From assembly GCA_963825685.1 (NCBI GenBank), contig CAWGUD010000035.1, positions 1 to 64,000 of the forward strand: a DNA stretch of 64,000 nucleotides, in the 5' to 3' direction. Position 1 is the stretch's first letter. Every line of letters starts with the position of its first letter. The DNA comes from JAOUEA01 sp963825685. Its GTDB lineage: Bacteria; Actinomycetota; UBA4738; HRBIN12. Below are positions 10,798-18,836 of this stretch, piece by piece. The notes beneath the pieces are model-generated. The model was not told where the DNA came from. It ran no database searches and saw only the letters and a program-made list of their open reading frames with translations. Both the position numbers and the translations under genes were made by a program.

Positions 10798-12035
10798 ACG
10801 GGCCGCGCGACCAGGGGAGAGGGAACGAGGCGCTCGTCCCGAGGGTGTTGGTCCTCGTGTGCGACTCCTGGGGGGTCGGCGGGGCGCCCGACGCGGCTGC
10901 CTACGGCGACGAGGGCTCCGACACCCTCGGGAACACGTCGCGCGCGGTCGGTGGCATCCACGCGCCGGCCCTCGAGTCGCTCGGCCTCGGCCTGCTCACC
11001 AGCATCGACGGGATCGAGCCACGCTGCGGGCCGGGCACGGGTCACGGATGGGCCGTCGAACGTTCGGCCGGCAAGGACACGACGACCGGGCACTGGGAGA
11101 TGATGGGGATCCGGCTCGACGAGCCCTTCCCCCTGTACCCCGACGGGTTCCCACCCGAGATCGTGGAGCCGTTCGAGCGAGCGATCGGCCATCCGATCTT
11201 GGGCAACGAGCCCGCCTCGGGCACGGAGATCATCGCCCGGCTCGGCGAGGTGCATCTGGCCACCGGCGACCCGATCGTGTACACGAGCGGCGATTCCGTC
11301 TTCCAGATCGCGTGCCACAAGGCCGTGGTGCCCCTCGAACGTCTCTACGAGTGGTGCCGCGTCGCGAGGGAGCTACTGGTTCCCCCGCATCGCGTCGGCC
11401 GGGTCATCGCTCGCCCGTTCGAGGGTGAGCCGGGGGCGTTCGTCCGCAGCCCCGAGCGACGCGACCTCTCCGTGCCGCCGCCCGGCCCCACCGTGCTCGA
11501 CGCCCTCCAGGCGGCGGCCGTGCCCGTCTACGGCGTCGGCAAGATCCAGGACATCTTCGATCGCCAGGGCATCGCCGAGGCGCGGTACTCGGACTCGAAC
11601 GATCACGGCGTGGACCTCACCGTCGAGTACCTGCAGCGCCCCGGGCCGTCGTTCGTGTTCACGAACCTCGTGGACTTCGACTCGAAGTACGGCCATCGGA
11701 ACGACCCGGCCGGGTACGCCGCGGCGATCGAGGCGTTCGACCGTCGGCTCCCCGAGTTGATCGCGGCGCTGGACGGCGGCGTGATGCTGATCACGGGTGA
11801 TCACGGCTGCGACCCCACGACACCACCGACCGACCATTCGCGGGAACGGACCCCCTTGCTCGCCGCGGGTCTGGCCGCAGGACCGCACGAGATCGGCGTC
11901 CGTGACGGCTTCGGCGATCTCGGCGTCACGGTCGCATCTCTCCTCGGGGTGCAGGTCGAGGGTCTGATCGGATCGAGCTTCAAGGATCGACTGGGATTCG
12001 GCTCCGAGTCAGGAGCGATGTCAAGTGGAGGGTAA
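10794..12035 (+). CDS. deoB: phosphopentomutase
   Basis: Interconverts (deoxy)ribose 1-phosphate and 5-phosphate in nucleoside salvage. 413 aa from GTG 10794, which overlaps the previous stop by GTGA. Alkaline-phosphatase-superfamily metal sites are visible: VLVLVCDSWGVGGAPDA (first Asp), the phosphorylated Thr region AGKDTTTGHWEMMG, DSNDHGVD, and NLVDFDSKYGHRNDP, with MLITGDHGCDPTTPPTDHSR at the end. It is next to deoA (pyrimidine nucleoside phosphorylase), which supplies its substrate, so the pair forms a nucleoside-degradation unit. Confidence 0.95.
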   Translation: MNGPRDQGRGNEALVPRVLVLVCDSWGVGGAPDAAAYGDEGSDTLGNTSRAVGGIHAPALESLGLGLLTSIDGIEPRCGPGTGHGWAVERSAGKDTTTGHWEMMGIRLDEPFPLYPDGFPPEIVEPFERAIGHPILGNEPASGTEIIARLGEVHLATGDPIVYTSGDSVFQIACHKAVVPLERLYEWCRVARELLVPPHRVGRVIARPFEGEPGAFVRSPERRDLSVPPPGPTVLDALQAAAVPVYGVGKIQDIFDRQGIAEARYSDSNDHGVDLTVEYLQRPGPSFVFTNLVDFDSKYGHRNDPAGYAAAIEAFDRRLPELIAALDGGVMLITGDHGCDPTTPPTDHSRERTPLLAAGLAAGPHEIGVRDGFGDLGVTVASLLGVQVEGLIGSSFKDRLGFGSESGAMSSGG

Positions 12036-12071
12036 GCTCGAGAGGCACTGCAGGGAAGGTGTAGGAACCCC

Positions 12072-13386
12072 ATGACCGTGAGCGATCCTCGGCAGATCGT
12101 CGCCTCGAAGCGTGACGGGCACACCCTGGCTGCCGAGGAGGTCGAGGCCTTCATCGAGGGTTACACGCGGGGAGAGATCGAGGATGCGCTGGCATCGGCC
12201 TTCCTGATGGCGTGCCTGCTGCGCGGCATGGACGGGGCGGAGACGCTCGCGCTGACCCGGGCGCTGATCGCCTCGGGTGACACCGTGCGTTTCGCCGGCC
12301 TCGATCGCCCGACCGTGGACAAGCATTCGACCGGCGGTGTCGCCGACGGAGTGACCCTCGTCTTCGCTCCGCTCGCGGCAGCCCTCGGCATGGCGGTCGC
12401 GAAGCTCTCGGGCCGAGGGCTCGGACACACGGGTGGCACGCTGGACAAGCTGGAGTCGATCCCGGGGCTGCGCACCGACCTCGAGCCGGAGACGATGACC
12501 CGCCAGGTGCGCGAGGTCGGGTGCGCCGTGGCGGCCCAGTCTCCGCGGCTCGTGCCGGCCGACGGCAGGCTGTACGCGCTGCGCGACGCCACGGCCACCG
12601 TGCCGTCGATCCCGCTGATCGCGGCGAGCGTGATGTCGAAGAAGCTGGCCGTGGAGACCGACCTGATCCTGCTCGACGTGAAGGCGGGCGCGGGCGCGTT
12701 CATGAAGACGCCGGAGGACGCCGAGGCGCTCGCCGAGGCCTGTCTGGGGCTCGCACGCGGGTGGGGGCGGCAGGCTCGGGTCGCGGTCACCGACATGGAG
12801 CAGCCCCTCGGCGACGCCGTCGGGAACGCTCTCGACGTCGTGGAGGCGGTCGAGGTGCTGACGGGGGCGCATCGAGGCCGTCTGCGTGAGCTGGCGGTGG
12901 CGTTCGCGGCGCGAGGCCTCTCGGTGACCTCCGGCCGCGATCTCGACGCCGCGGCGAGGGAGGCGGAGCGAGCCCTCGACGACGGTTCGGCGCTCGAGCG
13001 CTTCCGGGCCATGATCGAGGCGCAGGGGGGCGATCCGCGGGTGGTCGACGACCCCGTCGGCGTGCTGCCTCGGGCGCCGGTCGTGAGTGCCGATCGAGGC
13101 CGACCGCGCCGGCACGCTCGCCCGCATGGCGACCGAGGACATCGGCCTGGCGAGCGGGGCACTGGGAGCCGGACGCATGCGCAAGGGCGACCCGATCGAC
13201 CCGTCCGTGGGTATCGTGGTGCGCTGCAAGATCGGCGATCGTCTCGATGTCGGAGAGCCGATCGGCGAGGTGCACGCGCGCGACGAGCACGACGCGCGCG
13301 AGGCTGCTCGGCGGGTCCTCGACGCGCTCGTGATGCGCGAGGGGCCGGTGCAGCCGCCGCCGCTGGTGCACACCTGGCTCGAGTGA
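12072..13386 (+). CDS. deoA: pyrimidine-nucleoside (thymidine) phosphorylase, one frame break
   Basis: Phosphorolysis of thymidine/uridine to base plus (deoxy)ribose 1-phosphate, feeding DeoB just upstream. The N-terminal helical domain is followed by the phosphate-binding VDKHSTGGVADGVT and the family signature SGRGLGHTGGTLDKLE, then KKLAVETDLILLDVKAGAGA. The frame breaks near 13083 after VLPRAPVV; the next frame gives IEADRAGTLARMATEDIG and the C-terminal DPSVGIVVRCKIGD, ending 13386. Both pieces fit one ~438 aa protein. ATG 12072 follows a possible -10 (TAAGCT near 12033) and a GGAAGG-like Shine-Dalgarno. Confidence 0.9.
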
Positions 13387-13398
13387 GGAGACGACGAC

Positions 13399-14070
13399 AT
13401 GGGCAACTTCACCGCCCTCGGCATCCGCCTCGCGGTGTTCATGCTGGTCTCCCTCGCGATCGGCATGTCCGTGCGCGAGTACGCCAGGGCGCTCACCGCG
13501 GCGACGCTGCACGACCCCACGCCACGCCTCTGGGGCCGCCTGACCCTCAACCCGAAGGCGTGGTTCGAGCCGTTCGGGAGCGGGCTCGTCCCCGCGTTGA
13601 TCGCGGTGCTCTGGACCGTGCAGGTGCTCGTGATCCCCGCGGCGTACGGCAAGCCGGCCCCCGTGGACCCGAGCTACCTGCGGCGGACCCGTGATCAGGT
13701 CTTCGTGTCGCTCGCGGGACCGGTCGCGAACCTCGCGCTGACGGTCCTCGCGGGCCTCGCGGTCCGCGTCGGCGGACTGCCGCTCGAGGTCGCCCGCGCG
13801 CTCGTGGTCTTCGCGTTCACGAACGCCGCCCTGCTCGTGTTCCACCTGTTGCCGATCCCAGGCCTCGACGGCGCTCGCATCGTGGGGCTGCTCCTTCCGC
13901 CGCAGGCGCGCGAGGTCTACCGCAACGCCGACAAGTACCTCCCGCTGTTCGTGCTGGTCGCCCTGTTCGTCTTCTCCACGCTCGTGCTCGGGTTCCTCAC
14001 GACGATCACGAGCGCGATCTGCGACGCGGCGACCGATCTCACCTGCCGGGCGGTCATGCAACTCGGCTGA
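13399..14070 (+). CDS. M50-like membrane protein that has lost the HExxH motif
   Basis: Integral membrane protein of 223 aa with the layout of short site-2 proteases (family M50B). Hydrophobic segments are at about 8-23, 70-88, 105-122, 132-150 and 175-195. The region that should read HExxH is MSVREYARALTA, so the two zinc-binding His are Arg26 and Arg30, while Glu27 is retained. The downstream GRLTLNPKAWFEPFG block is recognisable, and the third metal motif is kept as FHLLPIPGLDGARI. It should therefore not be an active metalloprotease. The ATG lies 13 bases after the deoA stop with GAGG upstream. trpS follows. Role unknown. Confidence 0.8.
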   Translation: MGNFTALGIRLAVFMLVSLAIGMSVREYARALTAATLHDPTPRLWGRLTLNPKAWFEPFGSGLVPALIAVLWTVQVLVIPAAYGKPAPVDPSYLRRTRDQVFVSLAGPVANLALTVLAGLAVRVGGLPLEVARALVVFAFTNAALLVFHLLPIPGLDGARIVGLLLPPQAREVYRNADKYLPLFVLVALFVFSTLVLGFLTTITSAICDAATDLTCRAVMQLG

Positions 14071-14082
14071 CGACCCGGCGAC

Positions 14083-15159
14083 GTGCTCGGCAGCACCTCG
14101 ACGGATCGGAGGCATGCCCGCGCTATCATCCCCCGCATCGACCAGCCCGTCGCCACCTCGACGCAGTCCGCCACGCGCTCGCGCGTGCTCACCGGCTATC
14201 GGCCCACCGGACCGCTCCACGTCGGGCACTGGGCCGGGAACATCGAGAACATGCTCGCCCTGCAGTCCGACCCGTCGCGCGAGTGCTTCTTCTTCCTCGC
14301 CGACTGGCACATGCTGAACACCCACTACGACCGGACCGACGAGCTGCCGGGGTTCGTGCACGAGCTCGTGCTCGACTGGCTCGCGGCCGGCATCGATCCG
14401 GAACGAGCGACGGTCTACCGTCAATCAGACCTGCCGGAGGTCGCCGAGCTCGCGCTGCTGCTCGGCACGATCACGCCGCTCGGCTGGCTCGAGCGCGTGC
14501 CGTCGTTCAAGGAGCGTCTGCGCGACATGGCCGAGCGCGATGTCGCGAACTACGGGCTGCTCGGCTATCCGGTGCTGCAGACGGCCGACATCGCGATCGT
14601 GCGGGGAGCGCTCGTGCCGGTGGGGGAGGACCAGGTCGCCCACCTCGAGGTCAGTCGGGAGATCGTGCGCCGCTTCAACCGCCTCTACGGCGAGGTGCTC
14701 GTCGAGCCGCAGCCGCTGCTGTCCGAGACGCCGCTGATCCCTGGTTCGGACGGTCGGAAGATGTCGAAGTCGCTCGACAACGCGATCTGGGTGCGCGACG
14801 AGGAGGATGCGATCCGGGCGAGCGTGCGCTCGTTCATCACCGATCCCAAGAAGGTGCGTCGCGGGGATCCGGGGCGCCCCGAGATCTGCCCGATCTTCGC
14901 GCTGCAGCGGAAGTTCTCGTCCGAGCGCATCGACGAGATCGAAGCGGGGTGCCGCTCGGGCGAGCTCGGGTGCGTCGACTGCAAGACGATCTTGGCCGAC
15001 CACCTGATCGAGTACTTCCGGCCCTATCGGGAACGCCGCGCCGAGCTCGCCGCCGAGCCCGGCCTCGTCGAGCGGGTGCTCGCCGAGGGCGCCGAGCAGG
15101 TGCGCCCGGTCGTGCGTGAGACGCTCGCGTCGGTGCGAGAGGCGATGCATCTGTCGTGA
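14083..15159 (+). CDS. trpS: tryptophanyl-tRNA synthetase, [4Fe-4S]-type; start uncertain
   Basis: Class I synthetase charging tRNA-Trp. HIGH motif is PLHVGHWAG, Trp-pocket block GYPVLQTADIAIVRG, and KMSKS is in GSDGRKMSKSLDNA. The protein resembles Thermotoga TrpRS: VLTGYRPTG at the start and a Cys set C-x20-C-x6-C-x2-C (EICP ... AGC ... GELGCVDC), like the C-x22-C-x6-C-x2-C ligands of its iron-sulfur cluster. The start is unclear: GTG 14083 gives about 34 unconserved residues, ATC 14137 sits 7 bases after a TATCAT hexamer, and GTG 14185 directly precedes LTGYRPTG. scpA follows after 19 bases. Confidence 0.92.
   Translation: MLGSTSTDRRHARAIIPRIDQPVATSTQSATRSRVLTGYRPTGPLHVGHWAGNIENMLALQSDPSRECFFFLADWHMLNTHYDRTDELPGFVHELVLDWLAAGIDPERATVYRQSDLPEVAELALLLGTITPLGWLERVPSFKERLRDMAERDVANYGLLGYPVLQTADIAIVRGALVPVGEDQVAHLEVSREIVRRFNRLYGEVLVEPQPLLSETPLIPGSDGRKMSKSLDNAIWVRDEEDAIRASVRSFITDPKKVRRGDPGRPEICPIFALQRKFSSERIDEIEAGCRSGELGCVDCKTILADHLIEYFRPYRERRAELAAEPGLVERVLAEGAEQVRPVVRETLASVREAMHLS
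14124..14129 (+). promoter_or_regulatory. possible -10 hexamer inside the annotated 5' part of trpS
   Basis: TATCAT fits TANNNT and is followed after 7 bases by an in-frame ATC (14137). If it is used, the GTG at 14083 cannot be the start on that transcript. Confidence 0.3.
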
Positions 15160-15178
15160 ACGATCCGAGGGAGATGCG

Positions 15179-15934
15179 ATGAGCGACGCCGCCGCCCCGG
15201 CCCCCACGACGACGGGAGGGTTCGCCGTCGAGCTGCCGGTCTTCACGGGTCCGTTCCGCCTGCTCGCGGAGCTGATCCTCGAGCAGAAGGTCGACGTGTG
15301 CGACATCGCGGTCGCCTCGGTGACCGATCGCTACCTCGCCCACACGAAGGACGCCGATGGCTGGAACCTCGAGGAGGCCACGTGGTTCCTCGCGATCTGC
15401 GCCGTGCTGCTGGAGCTGAAGGTGTCACGCCTCACCCCGAAGCACACGGAACTCGACGAAGAGGACCTGTTGGGCAGGTCGCCCGACCTCGCCTACGCGC
15501 GATCGCTCGAGCTCGCCGCGTTCCGCAAGGTCGCGCTCGAGATCGCGCGCCGGCTCGAGGACGAGGCCGGGTACTTCGCGCGCGACGTCGGACCCGGACC
15601 TGAGTTCTCGCACCTGTACCCCGACCCGATGACGCATCTGCGACCGGAGCAGCTGGCGACGATGGCCGCGGCGCTGCTGCGGCCACCGCCGACCCTCGAT
15701 CTCTCCCACGTGACGCCGGTGCGATACACGGTGGCTGAGGCGATGACCACGCTGGAGGAGCGGATCACGGACATCGGGCACGGGGCGACGTTCCGTGACC
15801 TGGTGGCCGACTGCGACGAGCGGATCCACGTGGTGGTGCGATTCCTGGCCATCCTCGAGCTGTACCGTGAAGGAAAGGTCGAGCTCGCACAAGCCGAGAC
15901 CTTCGGCGATATCGAGGTCGCGTGGACGGGTTGA
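15179..15934 (+). CDS. scpA: segregation and condensation protein A
   Basis: Kleisin subunit that bridges SMC heads in the bacterial condensin. The N-terminal SMC-neck-binding part has FTGPFRLLAELILEQKVDVC and the middle has FLAICAVLLELKVSRLTPKH. The C-terminal winged helix is seen in ATFRDLVADCDERIHVVVRF followed by ILELYREGKVELAQ. ATG 15179 is preceded by GGGAGATG. Length 251 aa is typical. The downstream scpB and rluB complete the Rv1709-Rv1711 order; the ParA-like gene that precedes scpA in M. tuberculosis is absent and trpS takes its place. Confidence 0.93.
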   Translation: MSDAAAPAPTTTGGFAVELPVFTGPFRLLAELILEQKVDVCDIAVASVTDRYLAHTKDADGWNLEEATWFLAICAVLLELKVSRLTPKHTELDEEDLLGRSPDLAYARSLELAAFRKVALEIARRLEDEAGYFARDVGPGPEFSHLYPDPMTHLRPEQLATMAAALLRPPPTLDLSHVTPVRYTVAEAMTTLEERITDIGHGATFRDLVADCDERIHVVVRFLAILELYREGKVELAQAETFGDIEVAWTG

Positions 15935-15947
15935 GGTCGAGGGTTCG

Positions 15948-16610
15948 ATGAGCGATCGCGAGGCTTCAGAGGAGATGCGGGGTCATGACACCCGGGCCCT
16001 CGAGGCCCTGTTCTTCGTGTCCGACGAACCGCTCACGGCCTCCGTGCTCGCCCAGGCGCTCGACGTCGATCGCAGGGAGGCCGAGGCGCGGTGCGACCGG
16101 CTCCAGCGCGACCTCGAGGAGCGAGGATCCGGTGTGGTGCTGCGCAACGTCGCCGGAGGGTGGCGGTTGTACACGCACCCCGACACGGCCCCGGTGGTCG
16201 AGCAGTTCGTGCTCTCCTCCCGCCAGGCACGGCTCACGAAGGCTGCGCTCGAGACCCTGGCGATCGTGGCGTACAAGCAGCCGGTCACCCGTCACCAGGT
16301 GAGCGGCATCAGAGGCGTGAACTCCGACGGCGTGCTGCGCGCGCTCACCGACCGCGGCCTGATCGAGGAAGCCGGTCGTGACGAGGCGCCGGGACGACCA
16401 CTGCTCTACGCGACGACGCCGGGGTTCCTGGAGCGGCTCGGCCTTCCCTCGCTCGCGTCGCTTCCCTCGCTCGCACCCTTGCTCGACCCGTCCTCCGAGG
16501 AGGACGACACCCTCGCCGATGCGGTGACCGACGAGCCTGAACCCGGCGACGAGGCGGGCGAGGGCGGCGCAGGTTCCGACGCGGCACCGGAGCCACCCTC
16601 CGAGGGGTGA
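15948..16610 (+). CDS. scpB: segregation and condensation protein B
   Basis: Partner of ScpA in the SMC-ScpAB complex; two tandem winged-helix domains. Visible blocks are TRALEALFFVSDEPLTASVL, LRNVAGGWRLYTHPD and the strongly conserved LAIVAYKQPVTRHQVSGIRG followed by VNSDGVLRALTDRGLIEEAG. The C-terminal ~40 residues are acidic and low complexity (Glu/Asp/Gly/Pro), as in many actinobacterial ScpB. ATG 15948 lies 13 bases after the scpA stop. Its stop is 3 bases before rluB. Confidence 0.93.
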   Translation: MSDREASEEMRGHDTRALEALFFVSDEPLTASVLAQALDVDRREAEARCDRLQRDLEERGSGVVLRNVAGGWRLYTHPDTAPVVEQFVLSSRQARLTKAALETLAIVAYKQPVTRHQVSGIRGVNSDGVLRALTDRGLIEEAGRDEAPGRPLLYATTPGFLERLGLPSLASLPSLAPLLDPSSEEDDTLADAVTDEPEPGDEAGEGGAGSDAAPEPPSEG

Positions 16611-16613
16611 GCG

Positions 16614-17336
16614 ATGGCCGAGGAACGACTGCAACGAGCGCTCGCGCGTGCCGGGTTCGGCTCGCGCCGAGCCTGCGAGCAGCTGATCGTCGAGGGGAGG
16701 GTGACGGTCGACGGCGTGATCGCCACCCTGGGCGACAAGGTCGAGCCGGACTCCGCGGGGGTGCGGGTCGACGACGTCGAGGTCAACCTCGACCCCAGCG
16801 TTCGCTACTTCGCCCTGCACAAGCCTCCGGGAGTCGTGACCACGATGCGCGATCCCCAGGGGCGCCCTGATATCAGGCGCTACCTGCCCTCCGAGGGTCC
16901 GAGGGTGTTCCCGGTGGGTCGCCTCGACCGCGACTCCGAGGGCCTGCTGCTGCTCACGAACGACGGCGATCTCGCGAACCGGCTGATGCACCCGAGCCAC
17001 GGGGTGGAGAAGGAGTACCTGGCCGAGGTCGAGGGGGCGCCGACCGCCAAGCAGCTCGCCCGCGTGCGATCGGGCGTCGAGCTCGACGACGGGCCCGCCC
17101 ACGCCGTGCGCGCCCGCATCGTCGCGACCTCGAAGGACCGCGGCGCGGTCCGGCTCGTGATGACCGAGGGACGCAAGCGCGAGGTGCGTCGCCTGCTCGC
17201 TGCCGTCGGGCTCCCGGTCACGCGGCTCGTGCGCCTGCGCGTCGGTCCGATCCGGCTCGACGGCCTCGAGCCGGGTGCGTTGCGACCGCTCGACCGCGGC
17301 GAGGTCCAGGCGCTCGCCGCCGTCGCCGGGCGGTAG
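16614..17336 (+). CDS. rluB: RluB-type 23S rRNA pseudouridine synthase
   Basis: RsuA/RluB/RluE-family pseudouridine synthase, probably modifying 23S rRNA near position 2605. The N-terminal S4 domain is RLQRALARAGFGSRRACEQL, and the catalytic loop is VFPVGRLDRDSEGLLLLTND with the nucleophile Asp in RLDRDSEG. MHPSHGVEKEYLAEVEG and EGRKREVRRLLAAVGLPV are further family blocks. 240 aa. It starts 3 bases after scpB, matching Rv1711 after Rv1710. RluB rather than RsuA is inferred from the scpB neighbourhood. Confidence 0.9.
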   Translation: MAEERLQRALARAGFGSRRACEQLIVEGRVTVDGVIATLGDKVEPDSAGVRVDDVEVNLDPSVRYFALHKPPGVVTTMRDPQGRPDIRRYLPSEGPRVFPVGRLDRDSEGLLLLTNDGDLANRLMHPSHGVEKEYLAEVEGAPTAKQLARVRSGVELDDGPAHAVRARIVATSKDRGAVRLVMTEGRKREVRRLLAAVGLPVTRLVRLRVGPIRLDGLEPGALRPLDRGEVQALAAVAGR

Positions 17337-17384
17337 CCTGTGGACGTCCGCCGACCGGCGGGCCCGGGCGAGAGGCGACTCACG

Positions 17385-17745
17385 ATGACGGTGCGTGCGG
17401 TCCGCGGGGCCATCAAGGTGACCGAGGATTCGCCGCTCATGCGTGCTGGATGCGACCGAGCGCCTCGTGCGGGCGCTGCTGGAAGCCAACGCGGCGGCAG
17501 GTGACGACCTGATCAGCATGCTGTTCACGGTGACCGACGACATCACCTCGGCCTTCCCGGCCGAGGCCGTGCGCCGCATGGGGCTGGGGACGGTCCCGTT
17601 GATGTGCGCGCGTGAGATCCCCGTGGTCGGGTCGATGCCGCTCGTGGTGCGCGTGCTGATGCACCTGCACACGGAGCGGTCGCCGGCCGAGGTGCGGCCG
17701 GTCTACCTCGACGGGGCCGAGTCGCTGCGTGATGACCTCGGCTGA
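17385..17745 (+). CDS. aroH: monofunctional chorismate mutase, AroH class, one frame break
   Basis: Converts chorismate to prephenate. Begins MTVRAVRGAIKVTEDSPL, the AroH N-terminus with Arg7. The frame breaks near 17437, then LDATERLVRALLEANAAAGD, the active-site block ISMLFTVTDDITSAFPAEA and VPLMCAREIPVVGSMPLVVR follow, ending at 17745. The reconstructed ~119 aa matches B. subtilis-type AroH. Both parts hold active-site residues, so this looks like a sequencing error. It overlaps tyrA by 17 bases, and tyrA uses its product prephenate. Confidence 0.88.
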
Positions 17746-18826
17746 TCGGGTCGCCGTCGTCGGCACGGGGCTGATCGGCACGTCGGTCGCCCTCGCCGCC
17801 GCTCGAGCCGGTGCGGTGGTCACCGGGTGGGACGCCGACGCGTCCGTGACCGCACGCGCCGCCGCGCTCGCGAAGTTCCGGGCCGCCGCGTCGATCGAGG
17901 ATGCGGTCGCCGGCGCCCGGATCGTCGTCGTCGCGACCCCGATCCCCACGGTCGCCTCCCTCGTCGCAGCGTGCCTCGAGGCCTCCCCCGACGCGATCGT
18001 GACCGACGTCGGCAGCGTGAAGACGGCGCTCGTGCGCGACGTGGTCGCCGAGGCGCCCGAGGATTCCCTCCCTCGCTTCGTGCCGGGGCATCCGATGGGG
18101 GGGAGCGAACGCTCGGGACCCGAACACGCCTCGGCCTCGGTCCTCGACGCCATCGTCTGGGCGATCACCCCCCACGAGGCGAGCGACCCCGAAGCGGTCG
18201 ACGCGCTGGAGGCGTGGACCGCCTCGTTGGGTGCCCGGCCGGTCCGCCTCGACCCCGAGCGACACGATCGCCTGGTGGCCTTCGTGAGCCACCTGCCACA
18301 GGTCGCGTCGACCGCACTGATGAGCCTGGCGGCGACCGAGGAGGCAGGGGAACCGGAGATCCTGCTGCTCGCGGCCGGTGGGTTCCGCGACCTGACCCGC
18401 CTCGCGGCATCGAATCCGGCCCTGTGGAGCGACATCCTGCTCGCGAACCAGGGCGCGATCGGGGAAGCGATCGACCTGTACATCGAGCGTCTCGTGCGCC
18501 TTCGCGACGAGATCGTGGGAGGCCGTGGCGGTGACGTCGAGGAGACGTTCGACGAGGCCAAGCGCGCGCGACTGCGGCTCGCCACGAAACCCACGGTGCG
18601 GGCGGGGGTCGCCGTGCTGCAGATCGAGGTGCCGGATCGGCCGGGCGCGCTCGCCGATCTGACCGCCGTGTTGGGCGGTGGCGAGGTGAACATCGAGGAC
18701 CTCCAGATCGTGCACTCGCCCGAGGGTGGCCGGGGCACGGTGCACCTCACGGTGGCGGCCGACGCGGTCGATCGCGCGAGCCACGTGCTCGACAACGTCG
18801 GCCTCGACCCGATCAGGCTCGCCTGA
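17729..18826 (+). CDS. tyrA: prephenate dehydrogenase with C-terminal ACT domain
   Basis: Oxidative decarboxylation of prephenate to 4-hydroxyphenylpyruvate in tyrosine synthesis. NAD-binding motif VAVVGTGLIGTSVALAAARA lies near residues 8-27. Further blocks are VTDVGSVKTALV, FVPGHPMGGSERSGPEHAS and VAFVSHLPQVASTAL with the catalytic His. Residues about 285-365 form an ACT domain (VLQIEVPDRPGALADLTAVL) expected to bind tyrosine or phenylalanine for feedback control. Start is GTG 17729 or ATG 17732, both inside the end of aroH. aroA starts 10 bases downstream, so three chorismate-linked steps are clustered. Confidence 0.93.
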   Translation: MMTSADRVAVVGTGLIGTSVALAAARAGAVVTGWDADASVTARAAALAKFRAAASIEDAVAGARIVVVATPIPTVASLVAACLEASPDAIVTDVGSVKTALVRDVVAEAPEDSLPRFVPGHPMGGSERSGPEHASASVLDAIVWAITPHEASDPEAVDALEAWTASLGARPVRLDPERHDRLVAFVSHLPQVASTALMSLAATEEAGEPEILLLAAGGFRDLTRLAASNPALWSDILLANQGAIGEAIDLYIERLVRLRDEIVGGRGGDVEETFDEAKRARLRLATKPTVRAGVAVLQIEVPDRPGALADLTAVLGGGEVNIEDLQIVHSPEGGRGTVHLTVAADAVDRASHVLDNVGLDPIRLA

Positions 18827-18836
18827 GGCCGCGCCG

